Source: Streptomyces ureilyticus (lineage in GTDB: Bacteria > Actinomycetota > Actinomycetes > Streptomycetales > Streptomycetaceae). From it: a DNA stretch of 39,124 bases. Location: NCBI RefSeq assembly GCF_011045025.1, contig NZ_JAAKZX010000083.1, positions 1-39,124 on the forward strand, given 5' to 3'. The notes below the pieces were generated by a model. The model did no database searches. It saw nothing but the letters and a program-made list of their open reading frames with translations, and was not told the origin of the DNA. The translations under genes were made by a program, and so were the position numbers. Positions 23,691 to 31,560 of the stretch are shown piece after piece; the stretch's first letter is position 1; each line of letters begins with the position of its first letter.

Positions 23691-24314
23691 TCAGTCGAGC
23701 ACTCGCGCGAGGTACGACCGCAGCAGTTCCCGCGTCTCCTCGATGATCCGCTCGTCGCCCGACGGACTGAGGCGGAAGGCGAGTTGGACGAGGGTGTCGG
23801 CGGCCTCGACGGCGACCAGGAAGGTACGGCGGAGGTCGTCGTCGGGTTCGCGGCCGAGATAGGCGGAGAGCATGTCGGTCAGGCGGTCGGAGACGCGGGT
23901 GTTGGGTTCGGCGTCGCGGGTGCCTACGGGGATCTGGTTGCCGAAGTCGACGAGGGCGAAGCCGGGCGCGGTGCGCTTCATGGCGAGGTACTCGTCGAGC
24001 ACGGCGTCCATCGCCGTCCGCCAGCCGCCCTCCTCCTCCGCCGCTTCGAGGCGGTGCGTGACACGTTCGGCATAGCGGTCGAGGTTGCGCTGGGCCAGCG
24101 CGTCGGCCATGGCGCGCTTGTTGCCGAAGAAGCGGTACACGGAGCCGATGGGGACGCCGGCGCGCACGGCGACGGCTCGGGTGCTCAGGGCGTCGTAGCC
24201 GACCTCGTCGAGGAGATCGGCGCAGGCGTCGAGGATCCTGGTCAGTCGTTCCGCGCTCCGGCGCTGGACGGGCGCACGGCGCAGCGAGGTCGCTTGAGGC
24301 ACGGGCAACATCAT
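23691..24314 (-). CDS. TetR family regulator coupled to a lipoprotein gene (207 aa)
   Basis: TetR repressor. HTH: S-T-R-A-V-A-V-R-A-G-V-P-I-G-S-V-Y-R-F-F (44-63), the type followed by G-N-K, then a helical ligand-binding domain ending E-E-T-R-E-L-L-R-S-Y-L. ATG 24314 overlaps the TGA of the upstream lipoprotein gene, with GGAAAGG as ribosome-binding site in the end of that gene, so translation is coupled; ATG 24311 is the alternative. The molybdopterin gene lies downstream on the same strand beyond a perfect dyad, the likely operator. Ligand unknown. Confidence 0.87.
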   Translation of the reverse strand: MMLPVPQATSLRRAPVQRRSAERLTRILDACADLLDEVGYDALSTRAVAVRAGVPIGSVYRFFGNKRAMADALAQRNLDRYAERVTHRLEAAEEEGGWRTAMDAVLDEYLAMKRTAPGFALVDFGNQIPVGTRDAEPNTRVSDRLTDMLSAYLGREPDDDLRRTFLVAVEAADTLVQLAFRLSPSGDERIIEETRELLRSYLARVLD

Positions 24315-24943
24315 GCCTTTCCGGCTTGGTCCGGGGAACCTCGCCCCCCTGTACGCCGGCCCGGGTCCCGCCCGCTCACCTGCGGTGTCGGCGTGGGAGA
24401 AGTCGCGGCAGGAGAAGTCGTGGGTGCCGACGGCTCGGGATCGGAGACGGTGATGTCCGCGGTCCTCTCCACAGGTTCGCCGTCGACGGCCCACACGGTG
24501 TCGTCGTCGGCATGGAGGCGCACGGTGATCTTGTGCGTGCCGCGGGCGACGGAGCTGCCGGGCAGGTGGTGGGTGGGGTCGCGGAGCTCGGCGACGGGGC
24601 GGCCGTCCACTCGCAGGAGGGCGTAGCCGCGCCCTTGAACGGCCGCCTTCTTCCCGCCGGACGGTGAGAAGCGGAAGTCGTCGACGGTCAGGCGGACATT
24701 CCAGCCGTCGCGGGCGTCGGGCAGCACCTCTATCCCGACGTCGGGTGCGCGCTTCTTGTCGACCTCACGGTAATTCCGCCCCTCTTCGTCCGTGTCTTCC
24801 AGCACCTTGCCCACCGGCGACGGCTCGGCCCCGTTGTCCTCGCCCGCGCGGCCGCCCGAATCGCAGCCCGTGATTCCGGCGAACAGGGCACCGAGGAGGG
24901 CACAGACGGCGAACGCGGCGAGGAATCCGCGCGTCCACGACAT
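24311..24943 (-). CDS. Putative lipoprotein of unknown function (210 aa)
   Basis: N-terminal hydrophobic signal (residues 7-24) ending in the lipobox I-T-G-C with Cys27 as the lipidated residue, then a D-S-G-G-R linker, so the protein is probably anchored to the outer face of the membrane. The middle (about 70-165) alternates hydrophobic and charged residues as in a beta-sandwich (W-N-V-R-L-T-V-D-D-F-R-F-S-P; G-T-H-K-I-T-V-R-L-H-A-D-D-D). The C-terminus is a Pro/Thr/Ser-rich low-complexity tail ending in basic residues. No family is recognised. The ATG 24943 has no strong ribosome-binding site. It is the first gene of an operon with the overlapping TetR and diverges from hmgA. Confidence 0.78.
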   Translation of the reverse strand: MSWTRGFLAAFAVCALLGALFAGITGCDSGGRAGEDNGAEPSPVGKVLEDTDEEGRNYREVDKKRAPDVGIEVLPDARDGWNVRLTVDDFRFSPSGGKKAAVQGRGYALLRVDGRPVAELRDPTHHLPGSSVARGTHKITVRLHADDDTVWAVDGEPVERTADITVSDPEPSAPTTSPAATSPTPTPQVSGRDPGRRTGGRGSPDQAGKA

Positions 24944-25073
24944 GTTGGGGACACTAAGCCACCGGTCTGACAGGCGGATCCCCCTGAAGTCTGGTTCTCG
25001 GGTACTACAGCGGTCTTGGCGCGATCGCGCCGGTCGCCTCCCGGCCACGTCGCGCGTAGGTCTTCCCCATGTC

Positions 25074-25120
25074 TTGCGAACGGAAATCCTGAATCCTACG
25101 GTGTTGCATAGGAATCAGGA
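25074..25120 (+). promoter_or_regulatory. hmgA promoter with straddling inverted repeat
   Basis: TTGCGA (25074-25079) and TACGGT (25097-25102), 17 bases apart, form a vegetative-type promoter. A dyad with 12-base arms, TCCTGAATCCTA (25087-25098) and TAGGAATCAGGA (25109-25120, one mismatch), separated by 10 bases, spans the -10 and start site: a repressor operator or leader hairpin. The GntR gene downstream of hmgA is a candidate binder. Confidence 0.6.
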
Positions 25121-25142
25121 GCGAGGGCGCAAGGGAGCGACC

Positions 25143-26459
25143 ATGAACGGGGATGCGCGGAAGACCGCCGAGGCATTGACGTACCTCTCGGGTTTCGGCA
25201 ATGAGCACAGTTCGGAGGCGGTGCCGGGTGCGCTGCCGATCGGCCGCAACTCGCCGCAGCGCGCACCGCTCGGGCTGTACGCGGAGCAGCTGAGCGGTTC
25301 GGCGTTCACGGAGCCGAGGGAGCGGAACCGCCGCTCGTGGCTGTACCGGATCCGCCCGTCCGCCGCCCACCCGGCCTTCGCCCGCACCGACAACGGCACC
25401 CTCCGCACGGCGCCCTTCACCCAGACGGCGCCCGACCCGAACCGGCTGCGCTGGAACCCCCTGCCGGAGCCCGAGCCGGGCACGGATTTCGTACGGGGCC
25501 TGTGGACCCTCGGCGGCAACGGCGACGCCGCGCAGCGCACCGGTATGGCCGTGCACCTGTACCACGCCAACTCCTCGATGAAGCGGGTGTTCAGCGACGC
25601 CGACGGCGAGCTGCTGATCGTGCCGGAGCGCGGCGGGCTGCTGCTGCGCACCGAGTTCGGGCTGCTGCACGCGGAGCCCGGGCATGTGGCGCTGATTCCT
25701 CGCGGGGTGCGCTTCCGGGTGGAGCTCCTCGACGACGCTGTACGCGGCTACGTGTGCGAGAACTACGGAGCGCCCTTCCAGCTCCCCGAACTCGGCCCGA
25801 TCGGCGCCAACGGCCTTGCCGCCGCGCGGGACTTCCGGGCGCCGGTCGCCGCGTACGAGGACGTCGAGGGCCCGGTGGAGGTGGTGAACAAGTTCTGCGG
25901 GAACCTGTGGACCGCGACGTACGACCACTCTCCGCTGGATGTCGTCGCCTGGCACGGCAGCCATCTGCCGTACGTCTACGACCTGCGCCGCTTCAATGTG
26001 CTCGGCTCCATCAGCTACGACCACCCGGACCCGTCGATCTTCACGGTGCTGACCTCGCCGACGGACACCCCGGGTCTCGCGGGCGTCGACTTCGTCGTCT
26101 TCGCGCCGCGCTGGCTGGTCGGCGAGGACACGTTCCGGCCGCCGTACTTCCATCGGAACGTGATGAGCGAGTACATGGGGCTCATCGAGGGCGCGTACGA
26201 CGCGAAGGCGGAAGGCTTTGTTCCGGGCGGGGGTTCGCTGCACAACATGATGTCGGCGCACGGGCCCGACCGGGAGACCTTCGACCGGGCGAGCGCGGCG
26301 GAGCTGCGTCCGCAGAAGGTCGACGACGGGCTTGCCTTCATGTTCGAGACGCGCTGGCCGATGACCCTCACGGCACAGGCGGCACGGGCGGAACACCTGC
26401 AACGGGCGTACGACGACGTATGGCAGGGCCTCGAACGTCACTTCGGCCCGTTGCACTGA
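25143..26459 (+). CDS. hmgA: Homogentisate 1,2-dioxygenase (438 aa)
   Basis: Ring-cleaving dioxygenase of tyrosine/phenylalanine catabolism, converting homogentisate to maleylacetoacetate with Fe(II) and O2. Full-length cupin enzyme beginning Y-L-S-G-F-G-N-E-H-S-S-E-A as in all HGDs. The iron ligands are present: His337 (F-H-R-N-V-M-S-E-Y), Glu343 and His373 (G-G-G-S-L-H-N-M-M-S-A-H-G-P), each two residues from the human H335/E341/H371. AAGGGAG precedes the ATG by 7 bases. Maleylacetoacetate isomerase and fumarylacetoacetase are not in the window. Likely regulated through the dyad at 25087-25120. Confidence 0.98.
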   Translation: MNGDARKTAEALTYLSGFGNEHSSEAVPGALPIGRNSPQRAPLGLYAEQLSGSAFTEPRERNRRSWLYRIRPSAAHPAFARTDNGTLRTAPFTQTAPDPNRLRWNPLPEPEPGTDFVRGLWTLGGNGDAAQRTGMAVHLYHANSSMKRVFSDADGELLIVPERGGLLLRTEFGLLHAEPGHVALIPRGVRFRVELLDDAVRGYVCENYGAPFQLPELGPIGANGLAAARDFRAPVAAYEDVEGPVEVVNKFCGNLWTATYDHSPLDVVAWHGSHLPYVYDLRRFNVLGSISYDHPDPSIFTVLTSPTDTPGLAGVDFVVFAPRWLVGEDTFRPPYFHRNVMSEYMGLIEGAYDAKAEGFVPGGGSLHNMMSAHGPDRETFDRASAAELRPQKVDDGLAFMFETRWPMTLTAQAARAEHLQRAYDDVWQGLERHFGPLH

Positions 26460-26487
26460 ACGCCACTTGACCGGTACGGATACCTTC

Positions 26488-27234
26488 GTGACCTCATTCG
26501 CCCCGGACTCGATCGTCCTGAACCGCAAACTGCCGCTCTGGTATCAGGTGTCGCAGTCCCTGCGCGCCTCGATACTCGGCCGGTCGCCGGAGGACCCACT
26601 GCGCCTGCCCACCGAGGAACAACTGGCGGGGCACTACGGCGTGAGCGTGCTGACCATGCGGCAGGCGCTCAAGGAGCTGGAGGACGAGGGACTGATCACC
26701 CGGCATCGCCGGCGCGGCACATTCATCGAGCCGAGCGCACAACGGGGGGCGCCTGTACGTCTGTTGGGCTCGGTGGATGCGATCGTGGCGCAGCAGTCCG
26801 GCATGACGACGGAGCTGCTCGACCACGGTGTGGCGCCGGTGTCGGCCGAACTCGCCGAGTACTTTCCGGAGTTGGCCTCGGTGGCGATGTATCACCGGCT
26901 GCGCAGCGACGAGAAGACCGGTGAGCCGACGAATCACGCGCGGAACTATGTGCGGCCGGAACTGGCTGAGCGTATCGACCTGGACGATCTCGTTCGCTGG
27001 CCGATGACGAAGGTGCTGCGGGATGTCGTCGGCATACGGATAAGCCGCATCACCGACACGGTGGAGGCTCGGCTGGCCGATCCCGAGACAGCTCGGCTGC
27101 TTGAGGTGCCGTTGCTCAGCCCGATCCTGCGGTATACGGGCGTTGCCTGCGGTGACGACGGTCGGGTGCTGGATGTGGCGGTCATCCATTACCGGGGGGA
27201 TCGGTTTTCGTTCACGGTCACCCTTGAGGCGTAG
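26488..27234 (+). CDS. GntR family regulator, HutC/UTRA type (248 aa)
   Basis: Winged-helix domain with L-P-T-E-E-Q-L-A-G-H-Y-G-V-S-V-L-T-M-R-Q-A-L-K-E-L and wing G-L-I-T-R-H-R-R-R-G-T-F near the N-terminus, then a UTRA effector-binding domain (G-V-A-P-V-S-A-E, L-R-S-D-E-K-T-G-E, ending R-F-S-F-T-V-T-L-E). GTG 26488 is preferred; TTG 26467 is also in frame, and neither has a strong ribosome-binding site. It begins 28 bases after hmgA on the same strand and is probably cotranscribed, so it may be the repressor of aromatic catabolism and bind the hmgA promoter dyad. This is inferred from position only. Confidence 0.87.
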   Translation: MTSFAPDSIVLNRKLPLWYQVSQSLRASILGRSPEDPLRLPTEEQLAGHYGVSVLTMRQALKELEDEGLITRHRRRGTFIEPSAQRGAPVRLLGSVDAIVAQQSGMTTELLDHGVAPVSAELAEYFPELASVAMYHRLRSDEKTGEPTNHARNYVRPELAERIDLDDLVRWPMTKVLRDVVGIRISRITDTVEARLADPETARLLEVPLLSPILRYTGVACGDDGRVLDVAVIHYRGDRFSFTVTLEA

Positions 27235-27255
27235 GCGCTCCGCTGGTTGTGCGGT

Positions 27256-27291
27256 CGGGTTCGTAACTGCGCGACAGCCACAACGAACCCG
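27256..27291. terminator. Hairpin after the GntR gene
   Basis: CGGGTTCGT (27256-27264) and ACGAACCCG (27283-27291), 9-base perfect arms with an 18-base loop, begin 21 bases after the GntR stop. Probable terminator of the hmgA-GntR unit. Confidence 0.55.
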
Positions 27292-27351
27292 CAGTCGCCC
27301 ATGCACCCCCCGGGTAGGCGCCCCCGACAAGCAACGGAGTGTCGTCGTACC

Positions 27352-28557
27352 ATGCCCAGCGTGACGCACGACGCCCCGCTGCTCGCGGACCTCATGCCGT
27401 GGTCCGTCGCACCGCCACGGCTGGGCCGGGGGTGGCCGACGGCCCCCGACGCGGCATCCCTGAAAGCGCGCTGGGACGCGTTCGTGAAGGCCGAAGGGCC
27501 CGACCGGGAGGCCCTGTTCGGCGTCACACGCGCGCGGAACCTGCACTCAGCGGTGGCGCAACTGCCGGGCCAGTCCAGCGGAACGGGGCGGCTGGCCCGT
27601 GCGTCAGGCCCCTGCGTGGAGCCCGTACGCGTGCTGCTCGGACCGTTCGACGAGCAGTGGCTGATCCCGGATCACCGGTTGATCGACGCGGCCCGCCCGG
27701 AGTTGTGGCGGGTGGCGGACGAGCGCCAGGCGTTCGCCGTCGAGCAGGCGCCCGCGCCGGACGGGCCCGCGCTGCTCGTCGCGTCCGTGCTGCCCGTTCT
27801 CCCGCCGCAGCCGCGGCAGACGAAGAACGTCCCGGCTGCCCGCCCCGGCCGCATCCGTCCCCTGTACCGCCGCCCCGGCGGCCTCGAGCCGAACCTCGCG
27901 CCCGGCCTCGTGGACCACCTGGCCACACGCCTGGGCCACTCCCCCGCCCCGCTCGACGTCCTCGCCTGGACGGTGGCGGTGGCGCGCCCGGGCCCGGACG
28001 GCTGCACCGTCCCGCTCACCGCGGCCCCCGAACTCTGGGCGTACGGCACCGAGTTGGGCCACCGCATGCTCTGGCTGATGCGCCGCGACGGCGACCGCCC
28101 CAAACTCCCCGGCGGACGCCGCCCGTACGTCCGCGCCCCGCTCCCCGCGCGCCCCCTCGAGCTCCACTACGACCCCGACGAGGAGACCCTCCATCTCGAC
28201 GAGGGCCGCATCTCCCCCGTACCGCCCGCCGCCTGGGACTTCGAGGTGGGCGGAGTACGAGTCCTGGAGCAGTGGTTCACCACCCGGACCACTCCCCCGG
28301 AACCCGGCACGCTGGAGGCGATCCGCCCCACCACGTGGCCCCAGACCTGGACGTCCGAACTGCTCGAGCTGATCACGGTGTTGGCGCTGCTCGCGGAACT
28401 GGGGCCTCAGCAGGCCGAGTTGGCCGTCGACAAGCCCATCACCGCGGCCGAGCTGCGCAAGGCGGAGGTACTCCCGGTACCGGACACGGCACGCAAGCCC
28501 GCCTCGGTGCTCGACCACCACGAGGAAGGCCCGGAAGGCCAGTTCGCGCTGCTCTGA
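27352..28557 (+). CDS. Type ISP restriction/modification C-terminal (specificity) domain-like protein (401 aa)
   Basis: Resembles the C-terminal target-recognition region of type ISP / IIG single-chain restriction-modification enzymes rather than the whole enzyme. Suggestive segments: D-E-Q-W-L-I-P-D-H-R-L-I-D near residue 100, L-Y-R-R-P-G-G in the middle, and V-W-D-F-like P-P-A-A-W-D-F-E-V-G-G-V-R-V-L-E-Q-W-F. No N-P-P-Y/F methylase motif, no SAM-binding F-G-x-G, no helicase or nuclease motif is seen, so it cannot be a complete restriction enzyme. The ATG has GGAG further upstream than ideal. It stands alone between a GntR gene and a TetR gene; no methylase or helicase partner is nearby. The assignment comes from memory of similarly annotated Streptomyces proteins and is not certain. 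Confidence 0.6.
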   Translation: MPSVTHDAPLLADLMPWSVAPPRLGRGWPTAPDAASLKARWDAFVKAEGPDREALFGVTRARNLHSAVAQLPGQSSGTGRLARASGPCVEPVRVLLGPFDEQWLIPDHRLIDAARPELWRVADERQAFAVEQAPAPDGPALLVASVLPVLPPQPRQTKNVPAARPGRIRPLYRRPGGLEPNLAPGLVDHLATRLGHSPAPLDVLAWTVAVARPGPDGCTVPLTAAPELWAYGTELGHRMLWLMRRDGDRPKLPGGRRPYVRAPLPARPLELHYDPDEETLHLDEGRISPVPPAAWDFEVGGVRVLEQWFTTRTTPPEPGTLEAIRPTTWPQTWTSELLELITVLALLAELGPQQAELAVDKPITAAELRKAEVLPVPDTARKPASVLDHHEEGPEGQFALL

Positions 28558-28573
28558 CCGCAGAAGGCCCCTC

Positions 28574-29281
28574 CTAGGGGGCGAACCCGTCCAGCACCCG
28601 CCCCAACGCCCGCTCGAACACCGCCTCCATGTCGATGGGCCCGGCATCCTCCGCGAACGCCGCGGCCAGCCGCGGATACGCGCCGGTCGCCACCTGCCCG
28701 CCGAGGTAGCGGCCGCGCACCGCGTTCTCCTGGTCCTCCGACCACGGCAGCGAGCGCGCCCGCTCGGCGGTGGCGAGCTCGTTCGCGACGTACGTCGTCA
28801 CCACGCCGTTGATCATCGCGATCAGCTCGAACTTCGTGCCGTACGGCCCCTCGAAGGTGTCCAGGCAGGCCAGGCAGTGCTCGAGATAGCGCAGGGCGTT
28901 CGGGCTGAATCCGTACACCGGGGACATCAGCGCGGGCAGCCAGGTGTGGCGGAGCATGAGCGCGCGGGCCTGCCGGGCGACCCGGAGCATGTCGGCGCGC
29001 CAGTCGCCCAACGGCTCCCACAGCTCTTGCTCGGCGGCGACGGCGTCGACCATCAGCTCGTACAGGTCCTCCTTGCGCGGCACGTAGTTGTAGAGCGACA
29101 TCGTGCCGCAGCCCAGTTCGGCCGCGACATGTCGCATCGAGACGGCGTCCAGCCCCCGCTCGTCCGCGATCCGCACCGCGGCGGCCGCGATGTCGGCGCG
29201 GCTGTACGCGGGCCGCGGGCCGCGTCCCGTGCGCTCGGGTCGGGCCCAGATCACCTCGGGTTCGGACCCGCGTGCTGCCAT
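28574..29281 (-). CDS. TetR family regulator of the ABC exporter (235 aa)
   Basis: TetR with TetR_C_1-like C-terminal domain. HTH reads S-M-R-H-V-A-A-E-L-G-C-G-T-M-S-L-Y-N-Y-V (48-67) followed by P-R-K-E-D-L. The N-terminal 25 residues before the HTH are basic/proline-rich. ATG 29281 has GAGGTGATC upstream. The gene is divergent from a DrrAB-type ABC exporter; two mirror-image dyads (29310-29326, 29353-29369) lie in the 63-base intergenic region and start of the exporter gene. This is the common self-repressing drug-exporter control arrangement in Streptomyces. Ligand unknown. Confidence 0.9.
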   Translation of the reverse strand: MAARGSEPEVIWARPERTGRGPRPAYSRADIAAAAVRIADERGLDAVSMRHVAAELGCGTMSLYNYVPRKEDLYELMVDAVAAEQELWEPLGDWRADMLRVARQARALMLRHTWLPALMSPVYGFSPNALRYLEHCLACLDTFEGPYGTKFELIAMINGVVTTYVANELATAERARSLPWSEDQENAVRGRYLGGQVATGAYPRLAAAFAEDAGPIDMEAVFERALGRVLDGFAP

Positions 29282-29309
29282 CTGTCGATCACCTCGTGAC
29301 CATCCTAGT

Positions 29310-29326
29310 TACGTACAGCGTACGTA
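29310..29326. promoter_or_regulatory. TetR operator O1, TACGTAC-AGC-GTACGTA
   Basis: Perfect 7-3-7 dyad 28 bases upstream of the TetR ATG and 18 bases before the ABC gene ATG; it overlaps both divergent promoters. Its spacer AGC is the reverse complement of that of O2 (GCT), so the two sites are mirror copies. Confidence 0.75.
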
Positions 29327-29344
29327 GTGCGCTATGGTCGAGCC

Positions 29345-30301
29345 ATGACTTCTACGTACGCTGTACTTAGTGAAGGCCTCGAGAAGCGCTTCGGGGAGGT
29401 CCACGCACTACGCGGGCTGGACCTCGCGGTCGCCGGGGGCACGGTCTGCGGGATGCTCGGGCCGAACGGCGCGGGCAAGACCACGGCCGTGCGGGTCCTG
29501 ACCACGCTGCTGCGGCCCGACGCGGGGTCCGCGCGGATCGCGGGGCACGACCTCGTACGGGAGCCGGACGCGGTCCGCCGCGCCATCGGCGTGACGGGCC
29601 AGTACGCCTCGGTCGACGGCGACCTCACGGGGCGGGAGAACCTGCGGCTCTTCGCGAAGCTGCGCCGCGCCCCGAAGGCGCACGCCCGCGCCGACGAACT
29701 CCTCGACCGCTTCGAGATCGCCGAAGCCGCGGACCGGCCCACGTCCACGTACTCCGGCGGTATGCGGCGCCGCCTCGACCTGGCCGCGAGCCTCATCACA
29801 CGGCCTGAGGTGCTGTTTCTGGATGAGCCGACGACCGGTCTCGACCCGGCCAGTCGCAACCAGATCTGGCAGGCGGTACGTGACCTCGCCGCGGACGGTA
29901 CGACGGTGCTGCTGACCACGCAGTATCTGGAGGAGGCCGATCAACTGGCCGACGACATCGTGCTGGTGGACGAGGGCAGGGTCGCCCACACCGGCTCGCC
30001 CGCCGCGCTCAAGGCGCTCATCGGCTCGTACGCGGAAGTCGTCGTCGCGCATGCGGACGCGATGGCCTCGGCGGCGGTCGTACTCGATCAACTCACCGGC
30101 GCCGCACCGCACTTCGATCGTGAGCGGCACACCGTCGGCGCCGTCACCACCGATCCGACGCTCACACTCCCCCGCCTGGTACGCGAACTCGACGCCGCGG
30201 GCGTGCCGTTGCTCGACGCGAGCCTGCGCCCGCCGAGCCTCGACGACGTGTTCCTGCGCCTGACCGACCGCCCGACCGACCGTAAGGACTTGGTGGCATG
30301 A
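29345..30301 (+). CDS. ABC transporter ATP-binding protein, DrrA-like (318 aa)
   Basis: ATPase of a drug-exporting ABC-2 system (daunorubicin-resistance DrrA family). Walker A G-P-N-G-A-G-K-T-T (39-47), Q-loop region G-V-T-G-Q-Y-A-S-V-D, signature S-T-Y-S-G-G-M-R-R-R-L-D (about 136), Walker B L-F-L-D-E-P-T-T-G-L-D (about 159-169), and the C-terminal DUF4162-like region ending L-D-D-V-F-L-R-L-T. ATG 29345 was chosen, though an in-frame GTG lies at 29327; neither has a clear ribosome-binding site, so the mRNA may be leaderless. The stop codon overlaps the permease ATG (ATGA). Confidence 0.94.
   Translation: MTSTYAVLSEGLEKRFGEVHALRGLDLAVAGGTVCGMLGPNGAGKTTAVRVLTTLLRPDAGSARIAGHDLVREPDAVRRAIGVTGQYASVDGDLTGRENLRLFAKLRRAPKAHARADELLDRFEIAEAADRPTSTYSGGMRRRLDLAASLITRPEVLFLDEPTTGLDPASRNQIWQAVRDLAADGTTVLLTTQYLEEADQLADDIVLVDEGRVAHTGSPAALKALIGSYAEVVVAHADAMASAAVVLDQLTGAAPHFDRERHTVGAVTTDPTLTLPRLVRELDAAGVPLLDASLRPPSLDDVFLRLTDRPTDRKDLVA
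29353..29369. promoter_or_regulatory. TetR operator O2 within ABC-gene codons 3-9
   Basis: TACGTAC-GCT-GTACTTA, a 7-3-7 dyad with one mismatch that lies in the first codons of the ABC ATPase gene, 26 bases after O1 (about 43 bases centre to centre, roughly four helical turns). Its encoded peptide is T-Y-A-V-L. Suited to a cooperative roadblock of transcription. Confidence 0.68.
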
Positions 30302-31080
30302 GTGCCCTCGCCTACGACACAACGGCCATGCTCGGCCGGCAGCTTCAGCGGGTCCGGCACAATCCCGGGCTGCTGATCCTCACTCAGACGATGCCGATCA
30401 CGATGCTGCTGTTCTTCGGCTATGTCTTCGGCAGCGCGCTCGCCATGCCGGGCGCCGAGTACCGCTCGTTCCTCGTGCCGGGGCTGCTGGTGGCGACCGC
30501 GGCGAACGGGATCATGACGGGGATGTTCGACGCGGCCCGGGACTCGCACCGGGGCGTGATGGACCGCTTCCGTGCGCTGCCGATGAGCCGGGCCGCGGTA
30601 CCTCTGGGTCAGGCCGCGTCCGATCTGGTGCTGACCGCCGCGGGGATGGTCCCGCTCTTGCTGGTCGGGCTCGCGGTGGGCTGGCGCGTTGAGGGGTCGG
30701 TGCTGGAGGCCGTGGCGGCCGTCGCCCTGCTGCTGCTGTTCCGCTTCGCCATGACCTGGATCGGGATCCTGCTCGGGCTCTTGTCCCAGAGCGAGGAGGC
30801 GGCGGGGCAGTTGGGTGGGGCGACCTTCATCCTGCCGCTGCTGTCCAATGCGTACATCCCGACGGACAACCTGCCGGGCTGGCTGCGCACGATGGCCGAG
30901 TGGAACCCCATCAGCGCGGTGACGACGGCGGTGCGGGACCTGTTCGGCAATGCGCCGGTGCCGGAGGGTGCCGCCTGGCCCGTGGCGCATCCGGTGGCGG
31001 GATCGCTGGCCTGGTGTGCGGTACTGATCGCCGTGTTCCTGCCGCTCGGCGTCCGCCGGTACGCGACCGGCGGACGCTGA
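30298..31080 (+). CDS. ABC-2 type permease, DrrB-like (260 aa)
   Basis: Membrane subunit with six hydrophobic helices and the ABC-2 signature L-L-S-N-A-Y-I-P-T-D-N-L-P-G-W-L-R-T-M-A-E-W-N-P-I-S near residues 181-206. An N-terminal cytosolic segment precedes the first helix (I-T-M-L-L-F-F-G-Y-V-F-G). Its start overlaps the ATPase stop, so the subunits are translationally coupled and form a homodimeric-permease efflux pump at the cytoplasmic membrane. Substrate unknown; the TetR upstream suggests a xenobiotic or secondary metabolite. Confidence 0.93.
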   Translation: MSALAYDTTAMLGRQLQRVRHNPGLLILTQTMPITMLLFFGYVFGSALAMPGAEYRSFLVPGLLVATAANGIMTGMFDAARDSHRGVMDRFRALPMSRAAVPLGQAASDLVLTAAGMVPLLLVGLAVGWRVEGSVLEAVAAVALLLLFRFAMTWIGILLGLLSQSEEAAGQLGGATFILPLLSNAYIPTDNLPGWLRTMAEWNPISAVTTAVRDLFGNAPVPEGAAWPVAHPVAGSLAWCAVLIAVFLPLGVRRYATGGR

Positions 31081-31105
31081 GCGTCAACTCCTGTGAATGC
31101 GTGAA

Positions 31106-31141
31106 ACCTTCGCACCGCGGGTGGGAAGCGGGTGCGAAGGT
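31106..31141. terminator. Bidirectional hairpin terminator
   Basis: ACCTTCGCACC (31106-31116) and GGTGCGAAGGT (31131-31141), 11-base perfect arms, 14-base loop, between the convergent ABC operon and the 89-residue protein gene. Confidence 0.75.
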
Positions 31142-31180
31142 GTCCGGGTTCGGTTGCCGGTCAGTGACCGGGGGCGCTGG

Positions 31181-31450
31181 TCAGCGGCCGCCGAACAGGG
31201 AACGGCGCAGCCGGCGCAGGGGGGCGAAGAGCGAGACCCGCCGCACTCGTGCGCGCCTGCTGTTGCGCTCCTGCGTGTGGTCGCGTGCGGTGAGCTCACG
31301 CATCAGCGAGGTCGCCTCGGTCGTCTCTCCCTGCGGGATGGCGGGGCCACCCAGCACCGAAAGATGACGGTCGAGGCGCGAGCTGGTCGCGCTGCTCCCG
31401 CAGGTGATCGCAGGGACTCGCGCCCTGCCACGCACTGTTATCTGTTCCAT
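31181..31450 (-). CDS. Small basic Streptomyces protein of unknown function (89 aa)
   Basis: A short, highly basic protein. The N-terminus M-E-Q-I-T-V-R-G-R-A-R-V-P is followed by a central T-C-G-S-S-A-T-S-S-R-L-D-R-H and then a strongly basic C-terminus ending L-R-R-L-R-R-S-L-F-G-G-R. ATG 31450 has GGGGAG 6 bases upstream and is preferred to the in-frame ATG 31462. Codon usage is typical coding GC bias. It shows no signal peptide or membrane segment. The sequence feels conserved among streptomycetes but no family name is known to me. It follows the rskA gene on the same strand. Confidence 0.65.
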   Translation of the reverse strand: MEQITVRGRARVPAITCGSSATSSRLDRHLSVLGGPAIPQGETTEATSLMRELTARDHTQERNSRRARVRRVSLFAPLRRLRRSLFGGR

Positions 31451-31560
31451 GTCACTCCCCACCCATACGAGGGCACCCGGCCCGGGCAGGTTAACCCTAT
31501 CGCTCCCTCATGACACTCGTGTATCCCGGGCGCAGGATTCACCTTCCCCATAAGGCCGTT

